Of a stretch of 64,000 bases of DNA, positions 9,757-17,456 are shown piece after piece. Numbering within the stretch: the first letter of the stretch is position 1; every line of letters starts with the position of its first letter. This stretch comes from Planctomycetota bacterium (GTDB lineage: Bacteria > Planctomycetota > Planctomycetia > Pirellulales > Lacipirellulaceae). The translations under genes and the position numbers were made by a program. The notes beneath the pieces were generated by a model. It searched no databases, was not told the origin of the DNA, and saw only the letters and a list, made by a program, of their open reading frames with translations. The stretch covers positions 62,001-126,000 of the forward strand of contig JAJDED010000039.1 in assembly GCA_029259915.1 (NCBI GenBank). The letters run 5' to 3'.

Positions 9757-10099
9757 AATGGGGAAACTCCTAATAAGCGGGCCACTCCGCCTGGCAGGGC
9801 GGTTCATATCCTGATCAGCTTACCATAGCCGGCCCCATGGTTCGTACTCGTACAAACCGAAGGTTTGGGCGAGCTATGCAGCACCATTGTGGTGCGTCCT
9901 AGCCCCCGACGGAGCCGGCGGGACTGCTGGCTCCCGGCGAGGGGCTACTATTGTTGATCGCCAATTTCATGCCCTTGCCGCTGGGCCGCAAGAGGGGTAA
10001 ATTGGTGGATTCTCGACCCCGCCATCCGCTGGCCTGGGGATCGCTTGGAAGCTTGGACCGACTACGTATTTGAAGCAAAGTGTATTTGGAATCAATCGA
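9757..10099. other. Intergenic region ald / rplM with stacked hairpins
   Basis: This 343-base divergent gap contains three hairpin candidates: CAAACC-GAA-GGTTTG flanked by CTCG/CGAG (9847-9873), GCACCA-TTG-TGGTGC (about 9882-9897) and TAGCCCC...GGGGCTA with internal GGAGCC/GGCTCC pairing (9900-9947). They lie before rplM and could be a leader structure or a repeat element. I see no gene. Confidence 0.6.
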
Positions 10100-10537
10100 A
10101 TGAAAACTTATATGGCCAAGACCGGCGAAGTCGAGCAAAAGTGGCTACTGGTCGATGCCACCGATAAAATCGTCGGTCGGCTGGCGAGTGAAATTGCCAC
10201 AATTCTCATGGGCAAGCACCGCCCCATCTACACGCCCCATGTCGACACGGGCGACTATGTGGTGGTGGTGAATGTCGAGAAAATTCGCTTCACCGGCAAC
10301 AAGTGGCAAAACAAAAAATACGCCTGGTACACCGGTTATACTCGACAGCGAACGGTCACCGCCGAAGTCCGCCGGGAACGCAAACCCGAGTTGATCCTAC
10401 AAGAAGCCGTGCGTCGGATGTTGCCCAAAAGCAAACTAGGGCATGCGATGCTCGCGAAATTGAAAGTCTATGCCGGACCAAGTCATCCCCACACGGCCCA
10501 GCAACCCGAACCGACCGAACTGGCAATCAAGGCATAA
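10100..10537 (+). CDS. rplM: Ribosomal protein uL13
   Basis: Large-subunit ribosomal protein L13, an early assembly protein of the 50S subunit. The 145-residue product shows the expected landmarks: KTYMAKTGEVEQKWLLVDATDKIVGRLASEIA at the N-terminus, GDYVVVVNVEKIRFTGNKWQNKKY, then PELILQEAVRRMLPKSKLGHAMLAKLKVYAG. I start at ATG 10100, where family similarity begins, instead of a frame extension to 10070. It is followed after 62 bases by rpsI, the standard L13-S9 operon. Confidence 0.97.
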   Translation: MKTYMAKTGEVEQKWLLVDATDKIVGRLASEIATILMGKHRPIYTPHVDTGDYVVVVNVEKIRFTGNKWQNKKYAWYTGYTRQRTVTAEVRRERKPELILQEAVRRMLPKSKLGHAMLAKLKVYAGPSHPHTAQQPEPTELAIKA

Positions 10538-10599
10538 TCCCGCGGCGACAAAATCCCCGATTACAGAGTCGCCGACAAGATACCTGAGGAAACAACCAC

Positions 10600-10998
10600 A
10601 TGCCCGCAACCGTAGAAGAAGCCCTGGGAACTGGCCGCCGCAAGACTTCCGTCGCTCGCGTTCGTATTCGTCAGGGAACCGGTAAAATCACAGTCAATGA
10701 ACGTGCGGTTGAAGAGTTCTTTTGCGTACAACAAGACCGCAATGCAGCCTTGGCACCCCTGGATCATTGCGAAGTGCGGGATCAGGTGGATGTGATCATT
10801 CGGGTCCACGGTGGCGGCACAACCGGTCAGGCCGGTGCCTGCATGCAGGGAATTGCCCGTGCATTGTTGAAGCACGATAGCGACTTGACCGAGAAGCTTC
10901 GCGAGAAGAATTTCCTCACCCGCGATGCCCGCATGAAAGAACGCAAAAAGCCCGGCCTGCACGGTGCTCGCCGCAGCACGCAGTTCTCCAAGCGTTAA
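10600..10998 (+). CDS. rpsI: Ribosomal protein uS9
   Basis: Small-subunit ribosomal protein S9, whose C-terminal tail reaches the P-site tRNA. The 132-residue product contains GTGRRKTSVARVRIRQGTGKITVNERA, VHGGGTTGQAGACMQGIARALL and the terminal basic stretch KPGLHGARRSTQFSKR, ending in the invariant SKR. The length is normal. It is the second gene of the rplM-rpsI operon; an imperfect inverted repeat follows. Confidence 0.97.
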   Translation: MPATVEEALGTGRRKTSVARVRIRQGTGKITVNERAVEEFFCVQQDRNAALAPLDHCEVRDQVDVIIRVHGGGTTGQAGACMQGIARALLKHDSDLTEKLREKNFLTRDARMKERKKPGLHGARRSTQFSKR

Positions 10999-11070
10999 AC
11001 GCGGATTTCATCCGCTATGGCAGGGGCCAATTCACTGCCACGGTTTTTCATTCTTTTTTTCGTAACTCTT

Positions 11071-11243
11071 CAGCCGACTGCAGGAATAGAACACGGATAA
11101 ACGCCGATGAGGCCGATCTTCGCGGATCTGAACAACCGAACCGACATGAACAGGTTGGCTCGAAGAACAGCAAAAAAGCTTGCAAATCTGCGTTGATCTG
11201 CTCAATCTGTGTTCATCTGCGTTCTATTGCTTCCATTCGGCTG
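11071..11243. repeat. Long imperfect inverted repeat (ACGGAT / ATCTGCG family)
   Basis: Arms 11071-11127 and 11185-11243 pair imperfectly. The ends match well (CAGCCGA with TCGGCTG; AATAGAAC with GTTCTATT), and the inner parts consist of GAT/CGC words at regular spacing (CACGGATAAACGCCGATGA against the complement of TCTGTGTTCATCTGCG). It lies after rpsI and before the MarR gene. The words recur in another inverted repeat at 55774-55894. Confidence 0.7.
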
Positions 11244-11280
11244 AACAATTGCCTTCTTTCTCAAAAGAACTGTATTGTTG

Positions 11281-11312
11281 TTGACTTAGCATCTATTTGC
11301 ATATACAATTAA
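11281..11312 (+). promoter_or_regulatory. marR promoter with overlapping MarR operator candidate
   Basis: TTGACT at 11281-11286 and TACAAT at 11304-11309 are separated by 17 bases, a good sigma-70 type promoter. The word TATTTGCATATACAATTAA (11294-11312) overlaps the -10 box and contains the near-palindrome TTGCATATACAA (11297-11308). The identical 19-base word occurs again at 11827-11845 before the next gene, which is what autoregulation by the MarR protein would predict. Confidence 0.75.
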
Positions 11313-11355
11313 ATGCACAGCGGTTCGGAAAACTATCCTCCCAAGGACTATCTCA

Positions 11356-11805
11356 TTGGCTCCTCCCAAAATCAAACCTTTGGTCGACACGATTGCAGAG
11401 GAATGTCTGGCGGTTCGGCTGAGAATGCTCAACCGCGTGGTGAGCAAGCTCTACGACGACGCACTCCGACCGCTTGAACTGAAGGTGAGCCAGATGAACA
11501 TCCTGGTTGCCACGGGAAAACTGGAATTGGCCCATCCAGCAGATCTCTGCCAACATTTACATCTGGAGGTGTCGACATTGAGCCGAAACGTCGAACGCAT
11601 GAAATCCCGCGGCTGGCTGGAAGTAGTTCCCCAAGACGACGGCCGATCGCAGCCGATTCGGCTGACGTCCTCAGGAAAACGCCTACTGCAGAAGGCAGCT
11701 CCGGCTTGGAAAAGGGCCCAGAGTCAGGCCCAATCGTTACTGGGCAAGAAAGCGGCTGACTTATTGAAAGATGCTGCCGGCAAACTTGGTTCCCGAACTC
11801 TTTAG
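11356..11805 (+). CDS. MarR-family transcriptional regulator
   Basis: The 149-residue product is a winged-helix MarR regulator. Residues 20-50 form the dimerisation helices (RLRMLNRVVSKLYDDALRPLELKVSQMNIL); the recognition helix and wing are in DLCQHLHLEVSTLSRNVERMKSRGWLEVVPQDDGRSQPIRLTSSG (about 58-105). It begins with TTG at 11356, preceded by AAGGA; no ATG fits. MarR proteins usually repress their own gene and neighbours and release DNA on binding a small ligand. The shared operator word before this gene and the next (11827) makes the Fe-S/SCP2-like protein its likely target. Confidence 0.88.
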   Translation: MAPPKIKPLVDTIAEECLAVRLRMLNRVVSKLYDDALRPLELKVSQMNILVATGKLELAHPADLCQHLHLEVSTLSRNVERMKSRGWLEVVPQDDGRSQPIRLTSSGKRLLQKAAPAWKRAQSQAQSLLGKKAADLLKDAAGKLGSRTL

Positions 11806-11826
11806 GCCGTAGATTTTTTATCCACT

Positions 11827-11845
11827 TATTTGCATATACAATTAA
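11827..11845 (+). promoter_or_regulatory. Second copy of the MarR operator candidate
   Basis: TATTTGCATATACAATTAA at 11827-11845 is identical to the word in the marR promoter. It lies 11 bases before the start codon of the Fe-S/SCP2-like gene. TACAAT at 11837-11842 could serve as a -10 box, but only a run of T lies at the -35 position, so the gene may also rely on readthrough from marR. Confidence 0.7.
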
Positions 11846-11856
11846 TTGAGGTCGCC

Positions 11857-13194
11857 ATGAAACTTTCTGACCATCCAACCGTTCAACGGGCAAAGCTCCA
11901 TTCGCAGCAAGCTGCTTCGGCGCCTGACGAACCGCTCTCTGCCGCGTGGCTTAAAGAGCTAGCGCTAGCCGCCGGTGCCGACGACGTGGGCTTGGTGGAA
12001 ATCGACCGCCCCGCGTTGGACGACCAACGCGACGATCTGCTTCGCTACTTCCCGAAGACAAAATCGCTATTGAGCTTTGTAGTCCGCATGAATCGTGAAC
12101 CGATTCGCTCCCCGGCCCGATCCGTGGCCAATATGGAATTCCACCATGTGGGCGACGAAATCAATGAAATCGGCCGTGCGATTGTCGAGAAACTTGAGCA
12201 GCGCGGCGTTCGGGCGATCAACCCGGCGATGGGATTTCCGATGGAGATGGATCATTTCCCCGGGAAATTATGGGTCGTGTCGCACAAGCCTGTGGCTGTG
12301 GCCGCGGGGTTGGGGCACATGGGCATCCATCGCAATGTCATTCATCCCAAGTTCGGTAACTTCATCCTGCTGGGCACAGTGCTACTGGACGCCGAGATCT
12401 CCGAAACCGGCCAGCCGATCGATTACAATCCTTGCTTGGAATGCAAACTGTGCGTCGCCGCATGTCCGGTAGGCGCCATTTCGTCCGATGGCCAATTCGA
12501 TTTCTCGGCTTGCTACACCCACAATTACCGCGAGTTTATGGGCGGGTTCACCGACTGGACGGAACAAGTCGCCGAGAGTCGCGGCAAACTCGACTACCGT
12601 CGTCGCGTCACGGACGCGGAGTCCGCTTCGATGTGGCAAAGCCTTTCGTTCGGCGCAAATTACAAGGCCGCCTATTGCCTAGCCGTTTGTCCTGCAGGAG
12701 AAGACGTGATCGGCCCCTATCTCCTCGACAAGTCCTCCCACCTGCAACAGAACGTCAAGCCATTGCAACAAAAAGTGGAACCGGTTTACGTGTTGCCAAA
12801 TTCCGATGCTGCAGAACATGTTGCTCGACGATTCCCTCACAAGCCAGCCAAACTGGTGGGCAATAGCTTGCGCCCGAGAAGCATCGACCAATTTCTGGTA
12901 GGGCTCCCCTTGGTTTTCCAGCGGAACAAGTCCGCCAGTTTGGACGCGACCTACCATTTTACTTTTGTGGGAGAGACAAGCCGTCGGGTAACCATCACGA
13001 TCCGAGATAAATCCATAGCGGTTGAAGAAGGGCATGTGGGCCAAGCCAATCTCGCAGTCACAGCCGACAGCCAAACCTGGCTAGGATTTCTTGCCAAGGA
13101 AAAAAGCCTGGTATGGGCCCTGGTGCGAAGAAAGATCCGCCTGCACGGCCCGCCCAAGCTGTTGGTTGCCTTCGGAAAGTGCTTTCCACAATAG
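11857..13194 (+). CDS. Ferredoxin-type Fe-S protein (epoxyqueuosine reductase/dehalogenase-like) with SCP2-like C-terminus
   Basis: The 445-residue product has an N-terminal region like the corrinoid Fe-S reductases of the QueG/reductive dehalogenase group (AGADDVGLVEIDRPAL; AVAAGLGHMGIHRN), then two cysteine clusters: CLECKLCVAACPVGAI (about 193-208) and CLAVCPAGED with an upstream cysteine, enough for two 4Fe-4S clusters. The last 100 residues (YHFTFVG onward; VTITIRDKSIAVEEG; LAVTADSQTWLGFL) resemble an SCP2 sterol-carrier domain, which binds hydrophobic ligands. The Fe-S plus SCP2 combination suggests reduction of a lipophilic substrate. I choose ATG 11857, preceded by GAGG; the frame is open to 11830. 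The reaction is not known. Confidence 0.8.
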   Translation: MKLSDHPTVQRAKLHSQQAASAPDEPLSAAWLKELALAAGADDVGLVEIDRPALDDQRDDLLRYFPKTKSLLSFVVRMNREPIRSPARSVANMEFHHVGDEINEIGRAIVEKLEQRGVRAINPAMGFPMEMDHFPGKLWVVSHKPVAVAAGLGHMGIHRNVIHPKFGNFILLGTVLLDAEISETGQPIDYNPCLECKLCVAACPVGAISSDGQFDFSACYTHNYREFMGGFTDWTEQVAESRGKLDYRRRVTDAESASMWQSLSFGANYKAAYCLAVCPAGEDVIGPYLLDKSSHLQQNVKPLQQKVEPVYVLPNSDAAEHVARRFPHKPAKLVGNSLRPRSIDQFLVGLPLVFQRNKSASLDATYHFTFVGETSRRVTITIRDKSIAVEEGHVGQANLAVTADSQTWLGFLAKEKSLVWALVRRKIRLHGPPKLLVAFGKCFPQ

Positions 13195-13276
13195 GGACGG
13201 GCAACGGCTAGTACCTCAATTCATCTGCCGTGTCGGCGCAGCTACACGAACTACGAAATTGCACTAGAATGGACCG

Positions 13277-14062
13277 ATGCCGAAAACGATCCTGGAAAAA
13301 ATTGTCGACACCAAGCAGGGTGAAATCGCGGCCGCGCGGGCTTTAGTTCCCGAGTCGCAGCTTCAGTCGGCGCTAGCCGATGCTCCGGCTCCCCGCGATT
13401 TCTTCGCAGCGCTCGCAGCGCCCGGACCAATTCGGCTGATCGCCGAGGTAAAAAAGGCGAGCCCCTCGGCAGGCGTGATCCGCAAGGATTTCGATCCGGT
13501 GGCCATCGCCCAAACCTACGAAGCACACGGGGCGACGTGCTTGAGTGTATTGACCGACGCGTCCTACTTTCAAGGAAGCTTGGATATTTTGCGTACGGTA
13601 CGCGCGGCAGTTGCTTTGCCGTTGCTGCGCAAGGATTTTATTATCGACACCTACCAACTCCTAGAAGCCCGCGCTGCCGGGGCCGACGCGGTGCTGCTGA
13701 TTGCGGAATGCCTGGACGACTGCCAACTTCGCAGTCTGTATAACAAAGCGGTCGATTTAGGACTCACGCCACTGGTAGAACTTTACGACCCTGCAAATCT
13801 TCCCCGAGTTTTGGAGGCGGGTGCGACGCTCATCGGCGTGAACAATCGCAACCTGCACACGTTTGAAGTCGACTTGGAACATACCCTGAGACTTCGCGAA
13901 GCAATCTCCGACGAATGTGTTTTGGTGGGAGAAAGCGGCATCAAAACGCGCGCCGACGTCCTGCGACTGGAAAAGGCGGGCGTCGATGCCATCTTGGTGG
14001 GCGAATCGCTGATGCGGCAGGAAGATATCGGTGCAGCAGTCGACGCCCTGTTGGGAAATTGA
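13277..14062 (+). CDS. trpC: Indole-3-glycerol phosphate synthase
   Basis: TrpC closes the indole ring in tryptophan synthesis, converting carboxyphenylamino-deoxyribulose phosphate to indole-3-glycerol phosphate. The 261-residue TIM barrel shows IAEVKKASPSAGVIRKDFDP (catalytic lysine), LSVLTDASYFQGS, LPLLRKDFIID (second lysine), AVLLIAECL, VNNRNLHTFEVDL and the phosphate loop VGESGIKTRADV. Length is normal. No other trp gene is adjacent, as is common in planctomycetes where trp genes are scattered. Confidence 0.95.
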   Translation: MPKTILEKIVDTKQGEIAAARALVPESQLQSALADAPAPRDFFAALAAPGPIRLIAEVKKASPSAGVIRKDFDPVAIAQTYEAHGATCLSVLTDASYFQGSLDILRTVRAAVALPLLRKDFIIDTYQLLEARAAGADAVLLIAECLDDCQLRSLYNKAVDLGLTPLVELYDPANLPRVLEAGATLIGVNNRNLHTFEVDLEHTLRLREAISDECVLVGESGIKTRADVLRLEKAGVDAILVGESLMRQEDIGAAVDALLGN

Positions 14063-14076
14063 ATCGAGCAACCGAT

Positions 14077-14826
14077 TCAATGGGTGGCGTTACGCCGCCC
14101 TATGAGCCAAGCGCTTGCCAGAATCATCAACATCGCCGCAGAGGGTTCCGGCACCTGCACCTGGGAAAAAGATTGGTCGATCACCGTGGTGCGAGCTGGC
14201 AGATTAGTGCCCTGTCCCGCAAAGGCAAAAATTTCTTTTGTCACTCGCAAACTTGGAGTCGGATCGTCGAAGTCGACCCAGTCGGAGAGGGTTTGGCCCG
14301 ATTGTCCCGTGACTGTCGACGAAAACACATTAAGCGTTTGGCTGACGCCGGCGAAGCTTTCGTTGATGGAAATTTCTGATTCATTTCCCAGGCCGACGCC
14401 CCCCATAAACAAATGGGCGTCCGAGATGCGCCAACCCTGCTGCTGTGCATCTGTGGCTACTGAAACATCAAAGCCAAGATTCGCTTGCGAGGGCTCACCG
14501 CCCGGGAAATCGATGAATGCGCCATGAAAACTCAACCCGTAATTCCCGTCAGGATCTTGAAAACCAAAAACACTTACCACACTAGAGTCGGGCATGTCCC
14601 CATTGCCAGAATACGAAAACTGCGAGAAGACCTTATCGCCAACTTTGACTCCCGGCACGAAACCCGTGAGCAAATCGGAAAGGATCACCGTCGAACCCGA
14701 GTCACCAGGAGTGAGGCCTACGTAGGTAAGCTCCTGGGCGCAAGCCGCCCTGGCGCCAACAAAAAAAAGTAAACTCAACGCGAAGACCGTTAGACGAGTT
14801 CGCGATGTTCCCGCACAATTGAACAT
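14077..14826 (-). CDS. PEP-CTERM protein (tandem paralogue 2)
   Basis: The 249-residue exported protein has a signal peptide (about 1-30, ending ACAQ) and a C-terminal PEP-CTERM signal (VPEPSAAMLMILASAWLIG followed by RR). Its body is closely related to the upstream gene at 14905: both contain VFGFQDPDGN, SFHGAFID, GWRISDAHLF or a close variant, and LPARTTVIDQSFSQ. I know no function for this body. The two genes are a tandem duplication 78 bases apart. No exosortase gene is in the window, so the sorting enzyme must be encoded elsewhere. Confidence 0.8.
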   Translation of the reverse strand: MFNCAGTSRTRLTVFALSLLFFVGARAACAQELTYVGLTPGDSGSTVILSDLLTGFVPGVKVGDKVFSQFSYSGNGDMPDSSVVSVFGFQDPDGNYGLSFHGAFIDFPGGEPSQANLGFDVSVATDAQQQGWRISDAHLFMGGVGLGNESEISINESFAGVSQTLNVFSSTVTGQSGQTLSDWVDFDDPTPSLRVTKEIFAFAGQGTNLPARTTVIDQSFSQVQVPEPSAAMLMILASAWLIGRRNATH

Positions 14827-14904
14827 CGATGGTTCCTTGTTTTCTAATTATTGAGTGACTGAGGATAAGAATAAGATGCGAACGATTCGCGACCAGTTGG
14901 TCTT

Positions 14905-15657
14905 TCAACCGCAACGACTTGGACGACGAATCGCTAAGCCCATGCCAAACATCGCGAACATGATCGCTGAGACAGGCTCAGGGATCAATTCTTGAGAAAA
15001 CGACTGATCGATGACGGTGGTTCGTGCCGGCAGGTTGGTATCCCCGGCAAAGGCAAATATGTCTTTGGTAACACGCAGCTTTTTGAATGGCCCTTCGTTT
15101 TGGTCTTCGAAGTAAACCCAATCGGAAAGTACTTGTTCGAGTGGTCCGCCCAGTGTGGTCGCGAATGCGTTGAGCGTCTGGTTGCTCTCCAGGAACGATT
15201 CGTCGATCGTAATTACCGAGTTGTCGCCGACGCCAACACCTCCGGCAAACAGATGCGCATCGGTAATGCGCCAGCCGCGCTGAAGAGCTTCAGGGTCAAC
15301 CTCGACGGTAAAACGAAGCAACGCATCCGAAGGCCCGCCGCCTGGCAAATCAATAAAAGCACCATGGAAACTCACGCCCCAATTGCCATCAGGATCTTGA
15401 AAGCCGAAGACGTTCACATCCACCGCGTCCGGCATGTCGTCGCCAGGTAGAGTGCTGTAGAAAAAATTGCGGAAGATCTTGTCCCCCACAACTATTCCTC
15501 CGATTTGGCCATTTATCAGATCCCCGAGATTCACAAAATCTTGGGAGTTATTGGGGTCAAGGTGCGGGTATTCGATAAGGTTGGCCATCGAGTGCGATTG
15601 GCACACGATAAGCACCGCAGCCCCCAAGCACCCGATTCGCATAAAACGGAGAATCAT
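14905..15657 (-). CDS. PEP-CTERM protein (tandem paralogue 1)
   Basis: The 250-residue product has a signal peptide (MILRFMRIGCLGAAVLIVCQ) and ends in IPEPVSAIMFAMFGMGLAI plus RRPSR, a PEP-CTERM sorting signal. The body parallels the downstream paralogue throughout (NVFGFQDPDGN, VSFHGAFIDLPGG, GWRITDAHLFAGGVG, LRVTKDIFAFAGDTNLPARTT), so the duplication covers the whole gene. I start at ATG 15657, where an AAAGG ribosome site precedes the signal peptide; the frame is open to 15765. Upstream on the same strand is a small basic protein gene. Confidence 0.8.
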   Translation of the reverse strand: MILRFMRIGCLGAAVLIVCQSHSMANLIEYPHLDPNNSQDFVNLGDLINGQIGGIVVGDKIFRNFFYSTLPGDDMPDAVDVNVFGFQDPDGNWGVSFHGAFIDLPGGGPSDALLRFTVEVDPEALQRGWRITDAHLFAGGVGVGDNSVITIDESFLESNQTLNAFATTLGGPLEQVLSDWVYFEDQNEGPFKKLRVTKDIFAFAGDTNLPARTTVIDQSFSQELIPEPVSAIMFAMFGMGLAIRRPSRCG

Positions 15658-15783
15658 AGTAAAGAACCTTTCAATGATGTGTTGGAACAATGGATGTTCC
15701 ATCGATGTCTTGTGATTGAATAAAAGCGAAGCAATCCTCGCGGTTGTCCGGTCGAACTTCCTCAATGCGCATCGGTGCTTCTG

Positions 15784-15984
15784 CTACCAACCCGCGCGGT
15801 GGTTCGAGCGCTGATGAATCCCGCCAATCTTGTTCCCCTTGCGTCGGGACGGTTTCGCCTTGCGACGCGCGCTAATTCGGCTACGTTTCACACTGGTCTG
15901 CAAAACTCTCCGTTGTCTTACAGGACCCGTGAGTCCCTGCTCTGTTTCCAATTCATTCTGGTCTAAGTTTGGTTTCTTTTTCAT
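15784..15984 (-). CDS. Small basic protein A, unknown function
   Basis: This 66-residue, strongly basic protein has an acidic N-terminal third (residues 8-17) and an Arg/Lys-rich C-terminal half ending in GNKIGGIHQRSNHRAGW. It is preceded by AAGGAA about 8 bases before the ATG, a good ribosome site. Its C-terminus resembles that of the 59-residue protein at 17015 (NGIHRRRKRKMSW): both share GIH-x-R, a run of basic residues and a terminal tryptophan. The basic tail suggests binding to nucleic acid or to an acidic polymer. The family is not one I can name. Confidence 0.65.
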   Translation of the reverse strand: MKKKPNLDQNELETEQGLTGPVRQRRVLQTSVKRSRISARRKAKPSRRKGNKIGGIHQRSNHRAGW

Positions 15985-16099
15985 CGGTTCGATTCCTTAA
16001 ATGCGTAGTAGTGAGTTTCTAAAACTCCAGCCCCTTGCACCTGCCGATGGTGGTGTTTTGTCGTGTGCTCTCGATCGCTAAACTGTGAACACGCTGGTG

Positions 16100-16606
16100 T
16101 CACAAATGCTCTTTCGGTTCCGCTTGGTTTGCAGCTTGTTTGGCTAATGCTTTGCGCGCTTCGGAAAAAACCCATTCGAGCGCAGCAGGACGCGAAACTT
16201 CGGGCAGGTACGACCATGCACCCAATTGCCGCGCCCACAATTCTTCTTCGGGGTCTTCACCGGCTCCGCAAATGACTAACAGTGCATCGCTTGCTCGTTT
16301 TGCCTTGGCCGTAGCATCCTGCAGCTCCGGGTAATCCGCGGAATCACCTTGAGGTAAATCGATCAAAGTGAGCGGGACTTTCCACTGAAAGACATTTCGC
16401 AAAAACTGCTGCGCATCGCTGCAAGAAATTGCTTTCCATGCCTCTTTTGCCGCGGCGGACTGTAGGCGTTTCGCACGTTGCTCGGACCACGAGACGATTA
16501 AGCACCGCAACAAACCGGGAGGAGCAACCACACGTTCGACGACGTGTTGCTTTCCTGCCGGCAGCAAATGCTTGGCAACGTTGGTGGTTGAAGAGGTAAA
16601 TGCCAC
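16100..16606 (-). CDS. Receiver-like stand-alone protein
   Basis: The 168-residue product begins with GTG, with GGGAG 10 bases upstream. From residue 33 on, the alternation of strands and helices resembles a CheY receiver: LRCLIVSWSE (strand 1), AWKAISC, VPLTLIDLPQGDS (strand 3 with an aspartate where the phosphoacceptor would be), DALLVICGAGEDPEEELWARQLGAWSYLPE (strand 4 to strand 5) and a final helix ALEWVFSEARKAL. The acidic pair normally at the end of strand 1 and the conserved lysine after strand 5 are absent (SWSE and YLPE). It lies near a sigma-54 activator that lacks a receiver. The assignment rests on pattern, not on a recognised family. Confidence 0.65.
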   Translation of the reverse strand: MAFTSSTTNVAKHLLPAGKQHVVERVVAPPGLLRCLIVSWSEQRAKRLQSAAAKEAWKAISCSDAQQFLRNVFQWKVPLTLIDLPQGDSADYPELQDATAKAKRASDALLVICGAGEDPEEELWARQLGAWSYLPEVSRPAALEWVFSEARKALAKQAANQAEPKEHL

Positions 16607-17014
16607 TTTGCTAATCTCCCGTATGCTTTTGGGTCATTGGTGTCGTACGACTCAGGCACTGTCGGGCACGACAATCGCACCTTGGCAGTTCACAAATTTA
16701 TGAACGAAATGAACGTGAGTCCATTTCTGCATCCTTACTTGCGCAAAGCGCATCCGCGCGGCTAATGCGCCGCACCTATACGTTGCGCACAGTCTGTCCA
16801 CGCATCCCAACGGGCGCGCAGCCGCCTGATTCCCTGCCTCGTCTTTCCTTGTCTGGTGTCTTTCCTGTTCTCGTTGCAGCGTTAAAAAGCTATCCCTCTT
16901 GGTGCCAAAGCACCCACTACCTAGTGTCAGACTCTGTCTCGATTGATTGCCTAGCGAATTCTCTGATGGGATTGCCCATCCTTCAGTGCAACCAGCCTGG
17001 ACTTTGCTGTCTGG
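16607..17014. other. Gap between receiver-like gene and small basic protein B
   Basis: About 400 bases without a gene I can support. It includes a palindromic TGCGCAAAGCGCA-type stretch near 16740-16752 and an AT-rich word TTCACAAATTTATG at 16689-16702. Open frames on the plus strand have no ribosome site and no coherent composition. Confidence 0.45.
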
Positions 17015-17194
17015 CTACCAGGACATCTTTCGTTTGCGTCGGCGATGGATTCCATTGACCGACTGCGGGCTCTTACCGCGGACCCGACCGTGCGTGGGAC
17101 GACGAGTTTTCGACGTCTTGATCGATACCGAACGGCGAAAAGTATCTGTTCCGTAGTCTGCTTCCATCGCTTCGTAAGATTGTGAATGGCTCAT
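17015..17194 (-). CDS. Small basic protein B, unknown function
   Basis: A 59-codon frame starts at ATG 17194 with GAGGAAC about 8 bases upstream and ends with TAG at 17015. The protein has a neutral to acidic N-terminus (MSHSQSYEAMEADYG) and a very basic second half (TSKTRRPTHGRVRGKS), ending in NGIHRRRKRKMSW. The ending parallels that of small protein A at 15784. The strong ribosome site and shared tail make it a real gene despite its size. A sigma-54 promoter candidate lies about 155 bases upstream. Confidence 0.65.
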   Translation of the reverse strand: MSHSQSYEAMEADYGTDTFRRSVSIKTSKTRRPTHGRVRGKSPQSVNGIHRRRKRKMSW

Positions 17195-17349
17195 TGACTT
17201 TGTTCCTCTATGTGAAAAGGTTGTTCCCCCGCGATCGGTGCGGGCATCACAAAATCGGCATCTGCCGAACCAACCAACTGCCTTTGGGCAGATGGCTCTC
17301 CGCTACAAGCCACAACTTGTTGCTAGCAGCGTGAGACGCTCTTCACTAA

Positions 17350-17365
17350 TGCGACTACCGTGCCA
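17350..17365 (-). promoter_or_regulatory. Sigma-54 promoter candidate
   Basis: Read on the minus strand, TGGCACG (17365-17359), four bases, then TCGCA (17354-17350) matches the sigma-54 consensus TGGCACG-N4-TTGCW with one substitution, and keeps the invariant GG and GC at exactly the required 12-base distance. It points toward small basic protein B (start 17194). A sigma-54 activator is encoded 700 bases away at 18057-19022. Confidence 0.6.
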
Positions 17366-17456
17366 AACTTGCCCGGCGAGAGATAAAACGCGAGAAGCTC
17401 TTGCCACCAAAGCACTTGTAAGATTGCGCGAGAACGCACGGAACGACGGGCCGATT

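Noticed and set aside
10070..10099. Longer N-terminus for ribosomal protein L13 starting at 10070
   Set aside because: Family similarity begins at ATG 10100 and the extra ten residues have no counterpart in L13.
15981..16238. An 85-codon minus-strand frame overlapping the receiver-like gene
   Set aside because: It is Cys/Ser/Arg-rich, without ribosome site or motif, and overlaps the better supported gene at 16100-16606.
16689..16702. Second sigma-54 promoter near TTCACAAATTTATG and GGTGCCAAAG (16901-16910)
   Set aside because: The GG and GC are not 12 bases apart at either site.
16765..17058. Plus-strand frame opposite small basic protein B
   Set aside because: It has no ribosome site and incoherent composition, and lies opposite a gene with a strong GAGG site.
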